From Pseudomonadota bacterium (GTDB lineage Bacteria; Pseudomonadota; Alphaproteobacteria; Sphingomonadales; Sphingomonadaceae): DNA of 17,745 nt. Of this stretch, positions 8,390-15,980 are shown piece after piece (the first letter of the stretch is position 1; each line of letters starts with the position of its first letter). Position numbers and translations under genes: made by a program. The notes under the pieces were generated by a model. It was not told where the DNA came from and did not search any database. It saw only the letters and a program-made list of their open reading frames with translations. The stretch covers positions 1-17,745 of the forward strand of contig JAKOWQ010000261.1 of assembly GCA_029781465.1 (NCBI GenBank), in the 5' to 3' direction.

Positions 8390-9076
8390 TCAATAGAAAT
8401 CGTTGGTCGGATCGCTGGGATGGATCCCGCCGTGGGTGAAGATATGGGAATGATCCTCGCGGTGTTCAGCATGCGCTTCGACGCCATAGGTCCAGACGGG
8501 GAGGTTCGTATGGGAATCCCACAGGTTGAGGAAGAAGGGGATCCGCATTGGGCTGCCCGAATGCCCCGCGCCAGTGACCACACGGTCCCATTCCTTCAAG
8601 AGCTCGGCGCGGTCGCAGACGAAGGACAGCATGGCATTGTCGGGAACCAGCCTGATGTCCGTCGGGATGTCTTTCGCCTCCATCCGCAAGACCTGCCCGT
8701 TGCTGTCGACATGGATCAGGGCGATTTCCTCGATCAGGCCGGTTCCGAATCCCGGAGGCATGATCTGGATCGGCGAAGGTCCCGGACCGAACTTGGTGTG
8801 CGCGTTGGGGTCGATGGCGATCAGGTAGAGGTTGCGGCCTTTGGTCGCCTCAACCGATAGCTGGCTGTATGTGTGGTTGGGCCAGGGTCCCGGATTGGGG
8901 TTGCCATGCCCCTTGGCGTGCGCCTCGACCAGCTTCCACACGTCGTCGCCAGGCTTCGGGGTTTCCTTCTTGTGCGTGGTGAAAGCAGCGGTTTCCTTGC
9001 CGCCAGAAAGCATCTTGCGGCCAATTTGCCGGTAGAGGACATTCTCGACCTGAGGGGCGTAAGACTTGCCAGTCAT
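8390..9076 (-). CDS. Unrecognised His-rich protein in TIR-SLOG operon
   Basis: I do not recognise this family. The 228-residue protein starts at the ATG complementary to 9074-9076, which overlaps the TIR gene stop (ATGA), strongly suggesting translational coupling. There is no signal peptide or membrane segment. The N-terminal third is Lys/Gly/Pro-rich (KKETPKPGDDVWKLVEAHAK). The middle has short hydrophobic strands (NLYLIAIDP, EEIALIHVD, AMLSFVCD with the only Cys, 154). The C-terminus is His-rich: 14 His in all, six of them between residues 202 and 219, suggesting a metal site or a charged tail. It has far less Ala and more Asn, His and Pro than its neighbours, so a different origin is possible. 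The frame is open upstream to 9127, inside the TIR gene, but ATG 9076 fits better. Confidence 0.8.
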   Translation of the reverse strand: MTGKSYAPQVENVLYRQIGRKMLSGGKETAAFTTHKKETPKPGDDVWKLVEAHAKGHGNPNPGPWPNHTYSQLSVEATKGRNLYLIAIDPNAHTKFGPGPSPIQIMPPGFGTGLIEEIALIHVDSNGQVLRMEAKDIPTDIRLVPDNAMLSFVCDRAELLKEWDRVVTGAGHSGSPMRIPFFLNLWDSHTNLPVWTYGVEAHAEHREDHSHIFTHGGIHPSDPTNDFY

Positions 9077-10635
9077 CTTGCGATTTCCTTTCCGAGTTGG
9101 TCTGCCTGGGTTCCGAGTTCGGCCCAATATCCGTTGCCCGGGTCATGCCGGACCAGCCGGGCGACGTCGGCGTGCGCTCTTGCCAGCAGCGCGCGGGCGC
9201 TGGCGTTCTGGCCGCGCCGATGCGACAGGCGGGCGTGATAGAGGAGGATCTCGGCGTGCTGCTCGAGCCACATCCAGTTGTCCGGTTCGCGGGCGATCAG
9301 CTGGTCCGAAGTTGTCAGGCCATCGGCCCGTGCCTGCCGTGCGAGGGCCGGGTCGCCTGCTGCCGCAGCCGCATCGCCCAGCCACAGGTAATGGAAGGCA
9401 AGTGCATAACGCGCCTTGCTGCCGTCAGGCCCGTCCAGCTGTGCCAACGCGATCCGCACCGCCTCGCGGCAGTGTGCGAGCGCGCTCCGGGCCTCGCCTC
9501 CCGACTTGAGCGTAATTGCGCACAGATTGCCGACCACCAGTGAACGCAAATCCGCCCATTCGGGCTTTTGCTGGCCGGGCGGTAGCCGGTCCAACAATGC
9601 CTCGGCATTGGCAAAGCGGCTCCGCGCTTCCTCCAGATTGCCGCGCGTGGTCTGGATCAGCGCCAGGCGGTTCTCGCTGCCGGCATGGGCAAAGATCCGC
9701 TCGGGGTTGTCCGGATCGCTCGCCAGCAGCGAGGCGGTGGTCCTGTGAAGCTCGCGATACTTGTCATAGGCCGAGACGGTATTGCCACGACTCTCGTCGT
9801 CTTCGCCCATCGCCTCGATCACCCGCGCGCGGCGATAGAGGCTTTCGGGCGGCAGCGAGGGAAGATCGCGCTGCCCGGCATAGTGGGCCATCGCCCGTTC
9901 GTTGACCGCGTCCATCACATCGAGCCGGCCCACGCCTTTCAGCTTGTCGCGCAGATCGGTCAGCATGAATTCCACCAGTCCCTCCGCCTCGCCGCGCTGG
10001 CGTTCGGCCTCGGCGCGGGCGCGCAGGGCAAAGACCAGCAACGCCGCAAGCACTAGACTGAGCAGCAGCGATGCCGCCGTGACGGCCATCACGCGGCGCT
10101 GGCGGGCCTGGGCATCGCGCTGGACCAGCCGGTCGAGGGGGAGGGCGGTCAGCCCGGCGGCAAGTTTGAGCAAGCCCAGCCGCTCGCCATCGCGGCCCTT
10201 GCGGAAATCGGCGGCCAGCGGCTCGATCGCGCCTTCTGCGGCGTGCAGCAGTGCGTCGGGAAAGGCCTCGCCCGGCGCGCCATCGATCAGCGCCGCGAGG
10301 ACCGGTCGGTGGGGGTGAATCTGCCGGAAAAGCGCGATTTCCTGGGCTACCCAGCGGCTTGCCCGGGCAGCGGGACTGGCGACCACCACCAGTGCCGCGG
10401 ATGCCGCCAGAGCCTCGCGCACCTGGGCGGTCAGATCGCTGCCAGCCGCCAGCTCTGCCCGGTCGATGAAAACCGGCGCCAGCCGCTCGCGCGGTTGTCC
10501 TGGCGGGGAAGGCAGGCGCATCCGCTCAAGCCGGCGGTGCAAGCGCTGGGCGAAACCGGCATCAGTGTGGCTGTAGCTGATGAACGCGCGGTAGAGCGGC
10601 TCGCTTCCCCCGCCGGACTGCGCCTGATCCCCCAT
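9073..10635 (-). CDS. Membrane-anchored TIR domain protein with TPR repeats
   Basis: A 520-residue protein. Residues about 15-130 form a TIR domain: YRAFISYSHTDAGFAQRL is the BB-loop-side strand and helix, VFIDRAELAAGSDL follows, and RASRWVAQEIALF (92-103) places Glu99 at the catalytic position of NAD-cleaving TIRs. A linker leads to a single membrane helix (about 182-203), a charged coiled-coil stretch (205-217), the block VEFMLTDLRDKLKGVGRLDVMD (221-242) common in alphaproteobacterial membrane signalling proteins, and degenerate TPR-like helices (about 260-515). The TIR is probably cytoplasmic (Arg-rich flank RQRR before the helix), leaving the TPR part outside; topology is inferred. ATG 10635 directly follows a GGGGGATC element; an earlier start at 10812 would overlap the promoter gap. 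First gene of the operon. Confidence 0.87.
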   Translation of the reverse strand: MGDQAQSGGGSEPLYRAFISYSHTDAGFAQRLHRRLERMRLPSPPGQPRERLAPVFIDRAELAAGSDLTAQVREALAASAALVVVASPAARASRWVAQEIALFRQIHPHRPVLAALIDGAPGEAFPDALLHAAEGAIEPLAADFRKGRDGERLGLLKLAAGLTALPLDRLVQRDAQARQRRVMAVTAASLLLSLVLAALLVFALRARAEAERQRGEAEGLVEFMLTDLRDKLKGVGRLDVMDAVNERAMAHYAGQRDLPSLPPESLYRRARVIEAMGEDDESRGNTVSAYDKYRELHRTTASLLASDPDNPERIFAHAGSENRLALIQTTRGNLEEARSRFANAEALLDRLPPGQQKPEWADLRSLVVGNLCAITLKSGGEARSALAHCREAVRIALAQLDGPDGSKARYALAFHYLWLGDAAAAAGDPALARQARADGLTTSDQLIAREPDNWMWLEQHAEILLYHARLSHRRGQNASARALLARAHADVARLVRHDPGNGYWAELGTQADQLGKEIAR

Positions 10636-10772
10636 CACCGATCCCCCGAACCGCGCCTTCACACTGGCCCAGTGAAGGGCGCTTGGCAATCGCGCGCTGT
10701 CGTCGGTGCAAATCCTCGGTGTGGCAGTTTGGCTACGCTGCGGGCAAGTTCTAACGGATCGATTAAAACCGG

Positions 10773-10803
10773 TTGTCAATCGCGCCGCAAGGTGTTCTAT
10801 ACG
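10773..10803 (+). promoter_or_regulatory. Candidate promoter for the TonB-dependent receptor gene
   Basis: TTGTCA at 10773-10778 (5 of 6 to the -35 consensus) is followed by TATACG at 10798-10803 (4 of 6) at a long 19-bp spacing, or TCTATA at 10796 at 17 bp. The opposite strand reads a perfect TTGACA across 10774-10779, next to the AACCGGTT palindrome at 10767-10774. The 218-bp divergent gap may therefore hold overlapping promoters for the receptor and the TIR operon. Weak evidence. Confidence 0.3.
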
Positions 10804-10840
10804 TATGCGCAACCGCCCGGAAAAGGGACGGGCCTAATGA

Positions 10841-10849
10841 GGAGAGAGG
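10841..10849 (+). promoter_or_regulatory. Ribosome-binding site fixing the TonB receptor start
   Basis: A purine run, GGAGAGAGG, ends four bases before ATG 10854 and selects it over the upstream in-frame ATG at 10773. The protein from 10854 opens directly with a signal peptide, which agrees. Confidence 0.75.
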
Positions 10850-10853
10850 GCTA

Positions 10854-13800
10854 ATGAGGGCTAAGCTGACCCTGCTTGCTGGCGTATGCGCTGGCGCGAT
10901 CGCGTTTCCTGCCTATGCGCAGGATGCGGCCGAGGATGATACCGATACCATCGTCGTCACCGCGCAGCGTTCCAATGAAAAGCTGCAGGACGTGCCGATC
11001 GCGGTTTCCGCGTTCAGCGCCGAAGCGCTCGAAAAGCAGCAGATCAAGAACACGTCGGACCTGCAGCTGACCCTGCCCAACGTCACCTTCACCAAGACCA
11101 ACTTCACCTCGTCGAGCTTCACCATCCGCGGCATCGGCGATCTGTGCGTCGGCGTTTCGTGCGATCAGGCGACCGCGATCCACATGAACGACGCGCCGCT
11201 GTTCGGCACCCGTCTGTTCGAAGGCGAATTCTACGACCTGGCCCAGATCGAAGTGCTGCGCGGGCCGCAGGGCACCCTGTTCGGTCGCAACGCGACCTCG
11301 GGCGTGGTCAACATCCGCACCGCGCGTCCCAGCTTCTCGGGCATGGCCGCGAGCGCCGAGGCCGAATACGGCAACTATGACAGCGTCAAGGTCAAGGGCA
11401 TGGTCAACGTGCCGCTGGGCGATGTCGCCGCAATCCGCGTGGCCGGGTATTACCTCAACCGCGACGGCTATACGCTCAACACCTTCACCAATACCCGCCA
11501 GGACAACCGCGACATGTTCGGTCTGCGCGGATCGCTGCGGATCGAGCCAAGCTCGTCGACCACGATCGACCTCATGGTCCAGTATTTCCATGAGAGCGAC
11601 AACCGCATGCGCGCGCAGAAGCTGATGTGTCAGCGCGACCCGACCGGCGTGCTGGGCTGCCTCAACGGCGAGCGCGCCTATGACGTGCCCAACGGCAACG
11701 CCACGCTGGCCGCGATCCTTACCTCGCGCCAGTTCCTTTCCGCCAAGCTCGGTGCGACCGTCGGCAGCGCGTTGGCTCTCGGCAGCCTCACCGGCAACGA
11801 TTATTATGTCGGTGAAAGCAACCCCGCCGATCCGCGTGTGGTCCACTCGGACTTCACGCCGACCTATTTCACCAAGGAATGGAACGTTCAGGGTTCGGTC
11901 GAGCAGGAACTGGGCGGTGGCCTCAAGTTCAAGCTTGGCGGCAACTATCAGAAGGTCGAACTGGAAAGCCAGCAGGACTACAACAGCCTTGTCGTCCAGC
12001 GCAGCGGTTTCGCAACCGGGCTGGGTGGCCTTGCCGCCGCAGCGGCCGGTGCCTTCAACGGTGTGGCCCCGGGGCTCTCGAACTATCTCGGTCCGATCGC
12101 GGCTGCGCTTATCCCAAGTGGTGCCAGCGGCGCGCTGTGCACCTCGCAGCCCGAAGAGACCATGACCGGCATCTATGGCGGGCACAAGATCTGCACTACC
12201 ACCCCGCTCGATTTCGACCGTTCGGACCAGTATCAGACGAGCTGGTCGGCCGAAGCGATCATTTCCTCGGACTGGGATGGGCCGGTCAACTTCCTGCTCG
12301 GCGGGATCTATTCGAAGTTCCACCTCACCGAGAACAGCTATTACGTCAATTCCTTCGGGCTTGACTATGCCACCGGTGTGCTGGGCGCGATGACCGCCTA
12401 TGGCAACAAGGCAATCAGCACCAGCAATACCATCGTTGCGGCACCGTTCCCGGTGACCACCGGCCAGTCCTATTTCCTGGCCTCGCCGTTCTACCGCAAC
12501 AATTCGGACGATCTGAAGATCAACAGCTACGGCATCTTCGGTGAAGCCTACTGGAAGGTCACCGACGCTGTTAAGCTGACCGTGGGCTTGCGTTACAACC
12601 ACGACGAAAAGGACCTCCAGGCGCGCAATACCCTCGCCAGCTGGCTGACCTCTACGTCGCTTACCGATGCAACCGCCTCGCCCTACATCGTCGCTTACGA
12701 TGCCGATCCGAGGACGGCCGGGAACCAGTTGTGGTCGCAGCGCAGCGTGAAGTTCAGCGAATGGACCGGGCGTGCGGTGCTTGACTGGAACATCACCCCT
12801 GACAACCTGCTCTATGTTTCCTACTCGCGCGGGTACAAGTCGGGTGGCATCAATCCGCCGGTTCCGGCCAACTTCACCGACGTTCCGGACAGCTTCAGCC
12901 CCGAATTCGTCAATGCCTTCGAAATCGGCTCGAAGAACCAGTTCGGCGATCTCACGCTGAACCTCACCGGGTTCTACTACGACTACAAGGATCTCCAGCT
13001 ATCGCGCATCGTTGCCCGCACCTCGGTCAACGACAACGTCAGCGCCAAGATCTGGGGTCTTGAAGCCGAGGCGATCTTCCGCCCGACCCGCGAGCTGACG
13101 CTGAACATCAACGCCAGCTACCTCAACACCGAAGTCTCGTCTGACAAGTACCTGTCCAATCCGGGTGACTTTGGCGGTGGCCGTGCCGATGCGGTGATCA
13201 TCAAGGACATCACCAACGCGTCGAACTGCGCGGTCGGCTCGAACTCGGGCAGTGTGACCGGGATCAACAGCTTCGTCGCCAAGACCAACACGCTGCTCAA
13301 CACCATCGGTCTGCCCGATCCGCAGTACAGCGCGACGGCCCCGGTTGCCGGGCACCTCAGCCCGCTGCTGCTGCAGCCGGGCGCGGGCCTGCCGACCACC
13401 ACCTCGTCGTTCGGTGCAGGCAGCGGTCTTGCCTCGACGGGTGCGTTCAGCGTCTGCGACGTGCTTGCCGCGGCTGCTGCGGGTTCGTTCAGCAATACGA
13501 CGTTGTTCGGTGCCCTGGCGATCGATCCGGCGGCGCTGGGCGGGGTGACCTACTACAGCTCGGGTAGTCCGGTGAACATCAAGGGCAACAAGCTGCCCGG
13601 TGCCCCGGACTACAAGTTCTCGGCCGGCATCCAGTATGCCGCGCCGGTGGGCGATCTGACCGTGACCCCGCGTCTGGACTTCATCTACACCGGCAAGTCG
13701 ACCGGCAACATCTTCAACGGCGTCGCCAACGAAGTGCCGAGCTTCACCCAGGTGAATGCCCAGCTCCAGGTCGATGGCGCCGACAAGAAGTGGTTTGCCC

Positions 13801-13937
13801 GCGTGTGGGTGCAGAACCTGTTCGACAAGGACTCGATCACGGGTCTCTACGTGACCGACCAGTCGTCCGGGCTCTACACCAACATCTTCACGCTCGAACC
13901 GCGCCGTTACGGTTTGACGGCCGGGATCAAGTTCTAA
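10854..13937 (+). CDS. TonB-dependent outer-membrane receptor
   Basis: This 1027-residue outer-membrane transporter opens with a signal peptide (MRAKLTLLAGVCAGAIAFPA, cleavage likely after AYA at 22). The TonB box DTIVVTAQR is at 31-39, the plug about 45-155 (VPIAVSAFSAEAL, IRGIG, EVLRGPQGTLFGRNATSGVVNI), and the rest is a 22-strand-type barrel ending in the expected terminal Phe (RRYGLTAGIKF). The family imports scarce substrates using TonB-ExbBD energy; sphingomonads have many copies for siderophores, sugars and aromatic compounds, so the substrate is not identifiable. The plug has Cys98 and Cys103, and the barrel carries two long Ala/Gly/Ser-rich, Cys-containing loops (about residues 382-430 and 785-902), which is unusual. 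It diverges from the TIR operon and precedes an amidohydrolase. Confidence 0.95.
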   Translation: MRAKLTLLAGVCAGAIAFPAYAQDAAEDDTDTIVVTAQRSNEKLQDVPIAVSAFSAEALEKQQIKNTSDLQLTLPNVTFTKTNFTSSSFTIRGIGDLCVGVSCDQATAIHMNDAPLFGTRLFEGEFYDLAQIEVLRGPQGTLFGRNATSGVVNIRTARPSFSGMAASAEAEYGNYDSVKVKGMVNVPLGDVAAIRVAGYYLNRDGYTLNTFTNTRQDNRDMFGLRGSLRIEPSSSTTIDLMVQYFHESDNRMRAQKLMCQRDPTGVLGCLNGERAYDVPNGNATLAAILTSRQFLSAKLGATVGSALALGSLTGNDYYVGESNPADPRVVHSDFTPTYFTKEWNVQGSVEQELGGGLKFKLGGNYQKVELESQQDYNSLVVQRSGFATGLGGLAAAAAGAFNGVAPGLSNYLGPIAAALIPSGASGALCTSQPEETMTGIYGGHKICTTTPLDFDRSDQYQTSWSAEAIISSDWDGPVNFLLGGIYSKFHLTENSYYVNSFGLDYATGVLGAMTAYGNKAISTSNTIVAAPFPVTTGQSYFLASPFYRNNSDDLKINSYGIFGEAYWKVTDAVKLTVGLRYNHDEKDLQARNTLASWLTSTSLTDATASPYIVAYDADPRTAGNQLWSQRSVKFSEWTGRAVLDWNITPDNLLYVSYSRGYKSGGINPPVPANFTDVPDSFSPEFVNAFEIGSKNQFGDLTLNLTGFYYDYKDLQLSRIVARTSVNDNVSAKIWGLEAEAIFRPTRELTLNINASYLNTEVSSDKYLSNPGDFGGGRADAVIIKDITNASNCAVGSNSGSVTGINSFVAKTNTLLNTIGLPDPQYSATAPVAGHLSPLLLQPGAGLPTTTSSFGAGSGLASTGAFSVCDVLAAAAAGSFSNTTLFGALAIDPAALGGVTYYSSGSPVNIKGNKLPGAPDYKFSAGIQYAAPVGDLTVTPRLDFIYTGKSTGNIFNGVANEVPSFTQVNAQLQVDGADKKWFARVWVQNLFDKDSITGLYVTDQSSGLYTNIFTLEPRRYGLTAGIKF

Positions 13938-13963
13938 GCACTCCTGGGAGGGATGCTTTGCGG

Positions 13964-13999
13964 GGGACCCCGGGCGCGAGCCCGGGGTCCCTTTCGTTT
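13964..13999 (+). terminator. Rho-independent terminator after the TonB receptor
   Basis: A perfect 12-bp GC-rich stem (GGGACCCCGGGC at 13964-13975 with its complement at 13980-13991) is closed by a GCGA tetraloop and followed by TTTCGTTT. The stem is very stable, but the U tract is interrupted, so some readthrough into the amidohydrolase gene is plausible. Confidence 0.88.
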
Positions 14000-14015
14000 C
14001 GGGCTATGACCAAAT

Positions 14016-14019
14016 GGAG
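14016..14019 (+). promoter_or_regulatory. Ribosome-binding site fixing the amidohydrolase start
   Basis: GGAG at 14016-14019 lies six bases before ATG 14026, making that the likely start rather than ATG 14014, which the same site overlaps. Confidence 0.65.
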
Positions 14020-14025
14020 CCAACA

Positions 14026-15765
14026 ATGTTCGCCAACCTGACCCGCCGCCGCGCGCTGGGGCTTTGTGCGGCCCTGCCTTTGCTGTCGAACCGGGCGTTT
14101 GCGGCCGCCTATCCCCGCGTCACCGTGTTCGAGGCGGCTCGCTTCGTGACCATGGAACCGGCTCAGCCGGCCTGCCGCTTCGTGGCGGTGGCCGATGGGT
14201 TGATCCTTGGCACGGGGCAGAGCCTCGCAGAGCTTGAACCCTGGACCCGGGGCCGCGAGGTTTCGCTCGATCGCCGCTTCGCGGGCAAGGTGCTGCTCCC
14301 GGGACTGATCGATCCCCATATCCATCCGATGCAGGGCGCGGTGATGCTCAACATCCCGTTCATCGCTCCCGACGACTGGACCCTGCCGGATGGGCCATCG
14401 CCGGGAGCGCGCAGCCCGGAGGCATACCGTGCCAGGCTGGCCGCGGCGCTGGGCTCGTCGCAGGCCGATCCGTTCATCACCTGGGGCTACCACGAGCTGT
14501 TCCATGGCCCGATCGGCCGCGCCGATCTCGACGCCTTGGCACCGGGCCGTGCGGTGGTGGTGTGGCAACGCAGCTTTCACGAGATCATCGCTTCAAGCGC
14601 CATGCTCCAGCGCTGGGGCGTGGCCAGCCAGAGCGAATGGGATGCGCTGTTGGCTTCGGTCAAGGCCGATCCGGCCCACGGCGATTTCCCGCGCGGTCAT
14701 TTCAGCGAAACCGCGCTGCTCGCCGCGCTGGGCAAGCTCCAGCCGGTGATCCTCGCTCCGGGCAGGGTCCAGCAGGGGATGGCCAAGCTTCAGGCGATGA
14801 TGCTGCGCAGCGGGGTCACCACCGTTTCCGACATGGGAACCGGGATTTTCGCGCGCTTCGATACGGAAGCCGCGCTGATCCGCGCCGCCTTTGAACGCGA
14901 GGGCAGCGCCTCGCGCGTGATGCTGATGCCGCTGGCCGGTGAATTCATGGCCGAGGGTGATCTCGATGCCTGGTTCGCCCGCATGCAAGGGCAATGGTCC
15001 AGCCCGCATGTGCGCCTTGATCGCAGGGTCAAGATGCTCGCTGACGGGGCCTTTTTCGCGCTCAACATGCGGATGAACGCCCCCGGCTATACCGATGGGC
15101 ACCAGGGCAAATGGATCACCGAACCCGATCTGCTGCGGCGCCAGCTCGATCGCTTCTGGCAGGCGGGATTTTCGCTCCACATCCACGTCAACGGCGACGA
15201 GGGGCTCGATGTGGTGCTCGCTAGCCTCTCCGCGCTGCCGCCATCGCTGCGCGCCCAGACGATCACGCTGGAGCATCTGGGCTATTCGACCGAACCGCAG
15301 AACCGGCGGATCGCACGGATGGGGCTGATGGTCTCGGCCCAACCCAATTACATCCGCGTGCTGGGCGATGCCTATGAACGCGAAGGGCTGGGGCCGGGCC
15401 GCGCGGCGATGATCGACCGGCTCGGCTCGCTCGAGCGCAAGGGCGTGCCGCTGGGGCTGCATTCGGATTTCAACATGGCGCCGATCGATCCGCTCTACCT
15501 TGCCTGGATCGCCGCCAACCGGGTAACCGTCGAAGGCACGGTCAAGACGCCCGGCGAACGCCTCTCGCTCGACAAGGCCCTGCGCGCGGTGACGATCGAG
15601 GCGGCGCAGGTGATCGGCATGGATGCCCTTGCCGGATCGATCGCGCCGGGCAAGCGCGCCGATTTCACCGTGCTGGACCAGGATCCCTATCGCCTTGGTG
15701 CGGCACGGCTGTGCGAAGCACGGATCGAAGGGGTGGTATTCGAGGGTGCCTTTACTCCGGCCTGA
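14026..15765 (+). CDS. Tat-exported YtcJ-like metal-dependent amidohydrolase
   Basis: This 579-residue protein opens with a twin-arginine-type signal (LTRRRALGLCAALPLL, end near AFA at 24-26), implying export of a folded metalloenzyme to the periplasm. The rest is an amidohydrolase-superfamily TIM barrel of the YtcJ / Amidohydro_3 type. Metal and catalytic positions seen are His98 and His100 (DPHIHP), Lys336 (VKMLADG), His385 and His387 (SLHIHVNGDEG), His417 (LEHLGY) and Asp481 (LGLHSDFNMAP), with the C-terminal APGKRADFTVLDQDP sandwich strand. The family hydrolyses amides, cyclic amides and related bonds; the substrate is not predictable. It directly follows a TonB receptor, suggesting import and then periplasmic hydrolysis of the same compound (inference). 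Only about 25 bases separate it from the preceding terminator. Confidence 0.9.
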   Translation: MFANLTRRRALGLCAALPLLSNRAFAAAYPRVTVFEAARFVTMEPAQPACRFVAVADGLILGTGQSLAELEPWTRGREVSLDRRFAGKVLLPGLIDPHIHPMQGAVMLNIPFIAPDDWTLPDGPSPGARSPEAYRARLAAALGSSQADPFITWGYHELFHGPIGRADLDALAPGRAVVVWQRSFHEIIASSAMLQRWGVASQSEWDALLASVKADPAHGDFPRGHFSETALLAALGKLQPVILAPGRVQQGMAKLQAMMLRSGVTTVSDMGTGIFARFDTEAALIRAAFEREGSASRVMLMPLAGEFMAEGDLDAWFARMQGQWSSPHVRLDRRVKMLADGAFFALNMRMNAPGYTDGHQGKWITEPDLLRRQLDRFWQAGFSLHIHVNGDEGLDVVLASLSALPPSLRAQTITLEHLGYSTEPQNRRIARMGLMVSAQPNYIRVLGDAYEREGLGPGRAAMIDRLGSLERKGVPLGLHSDFNMAPIDPLYLAWIAANRVTVEGTVKTPGERLSLDKALRAVTIEAAQVIGMDALAGSIAPGKRADFTVLDQDPYRLGAARLCEARIEGVVFEGAFTPA

Positions 15766-15810
15766 GCGGTCGTCCGCATCGCTGTCGCATCAGTCGATCA
15801 CTCTGGCCTG

Positions 15811-15848
15811 AAAAAGAAAACCCCGGCCAGAACGGGAACTGGCCGGGG
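15811..15848 (-). terminator. Rho-independent terminator of the LuxR-type regulator gene (minus strand)
   Basis: A perfect 10-bp stem (CCCCGGCCAG at 15821-15830 and CTGGCCGGGG at 15839-15848, 8-base loop) is followed, in the minus-strand sense, by TTTTCTTTTT. There is no T run on the plus-strand side, so it mainly serves minus-strand transcription. It lies about 130 bases beyond the regulator stop. The rest of 15766-15980 shows no gene. Confidence 0.85.
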
Positions 15849-15980
15849 TGAGGGGATCGGGAACGGGGAATTGGTGCTTGGTTTCCTTCCGGGTTGGTTG
15901 ACGCGGGATCGCCGCGCACCGCCAGTGTTAGTCCAGCGTGGTTAGCATGGCGCTGCACCGCGCCCTGGTAATTCTACCGA

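Noticed and set aside
6770..10635. Naming the operon Thoeris
   Set aside because: There is no SIR2-SLOG ThsA; the TIR protein has a membrane helix and TPR repeats, unlike ThsB. Only the TIR/SLOG theme is shared.
8390..10635. The TIR operon as a mobile element or phage cargo
   Set aside because: No integrase, transposase, tRNA-associated direct repeats or clear att sites were seen on either side; only the composition of the middle gene hints at transfer.
10636..10812. Longer N-terminus for the TIR protein (start at 10812)
   Set aside because: The extra 59 residues are Arg/Ser-rich, unlike any TIR protein leader, and would run through the divergent promoter gap.
10851..12602. A 583-codon open frame antisense to the TonB receptor gene
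   Set aside because: It is fully covered by a confident TonB receptor gene with codon-position GC bias on the plus strand; the antisense translation has no family features.
15752..15958. A 68-codon minus-strand frame
   Set aside because: It runs through the terminator hairpin at 15811-15848 and has no ribosome-binding site or family resemblance.
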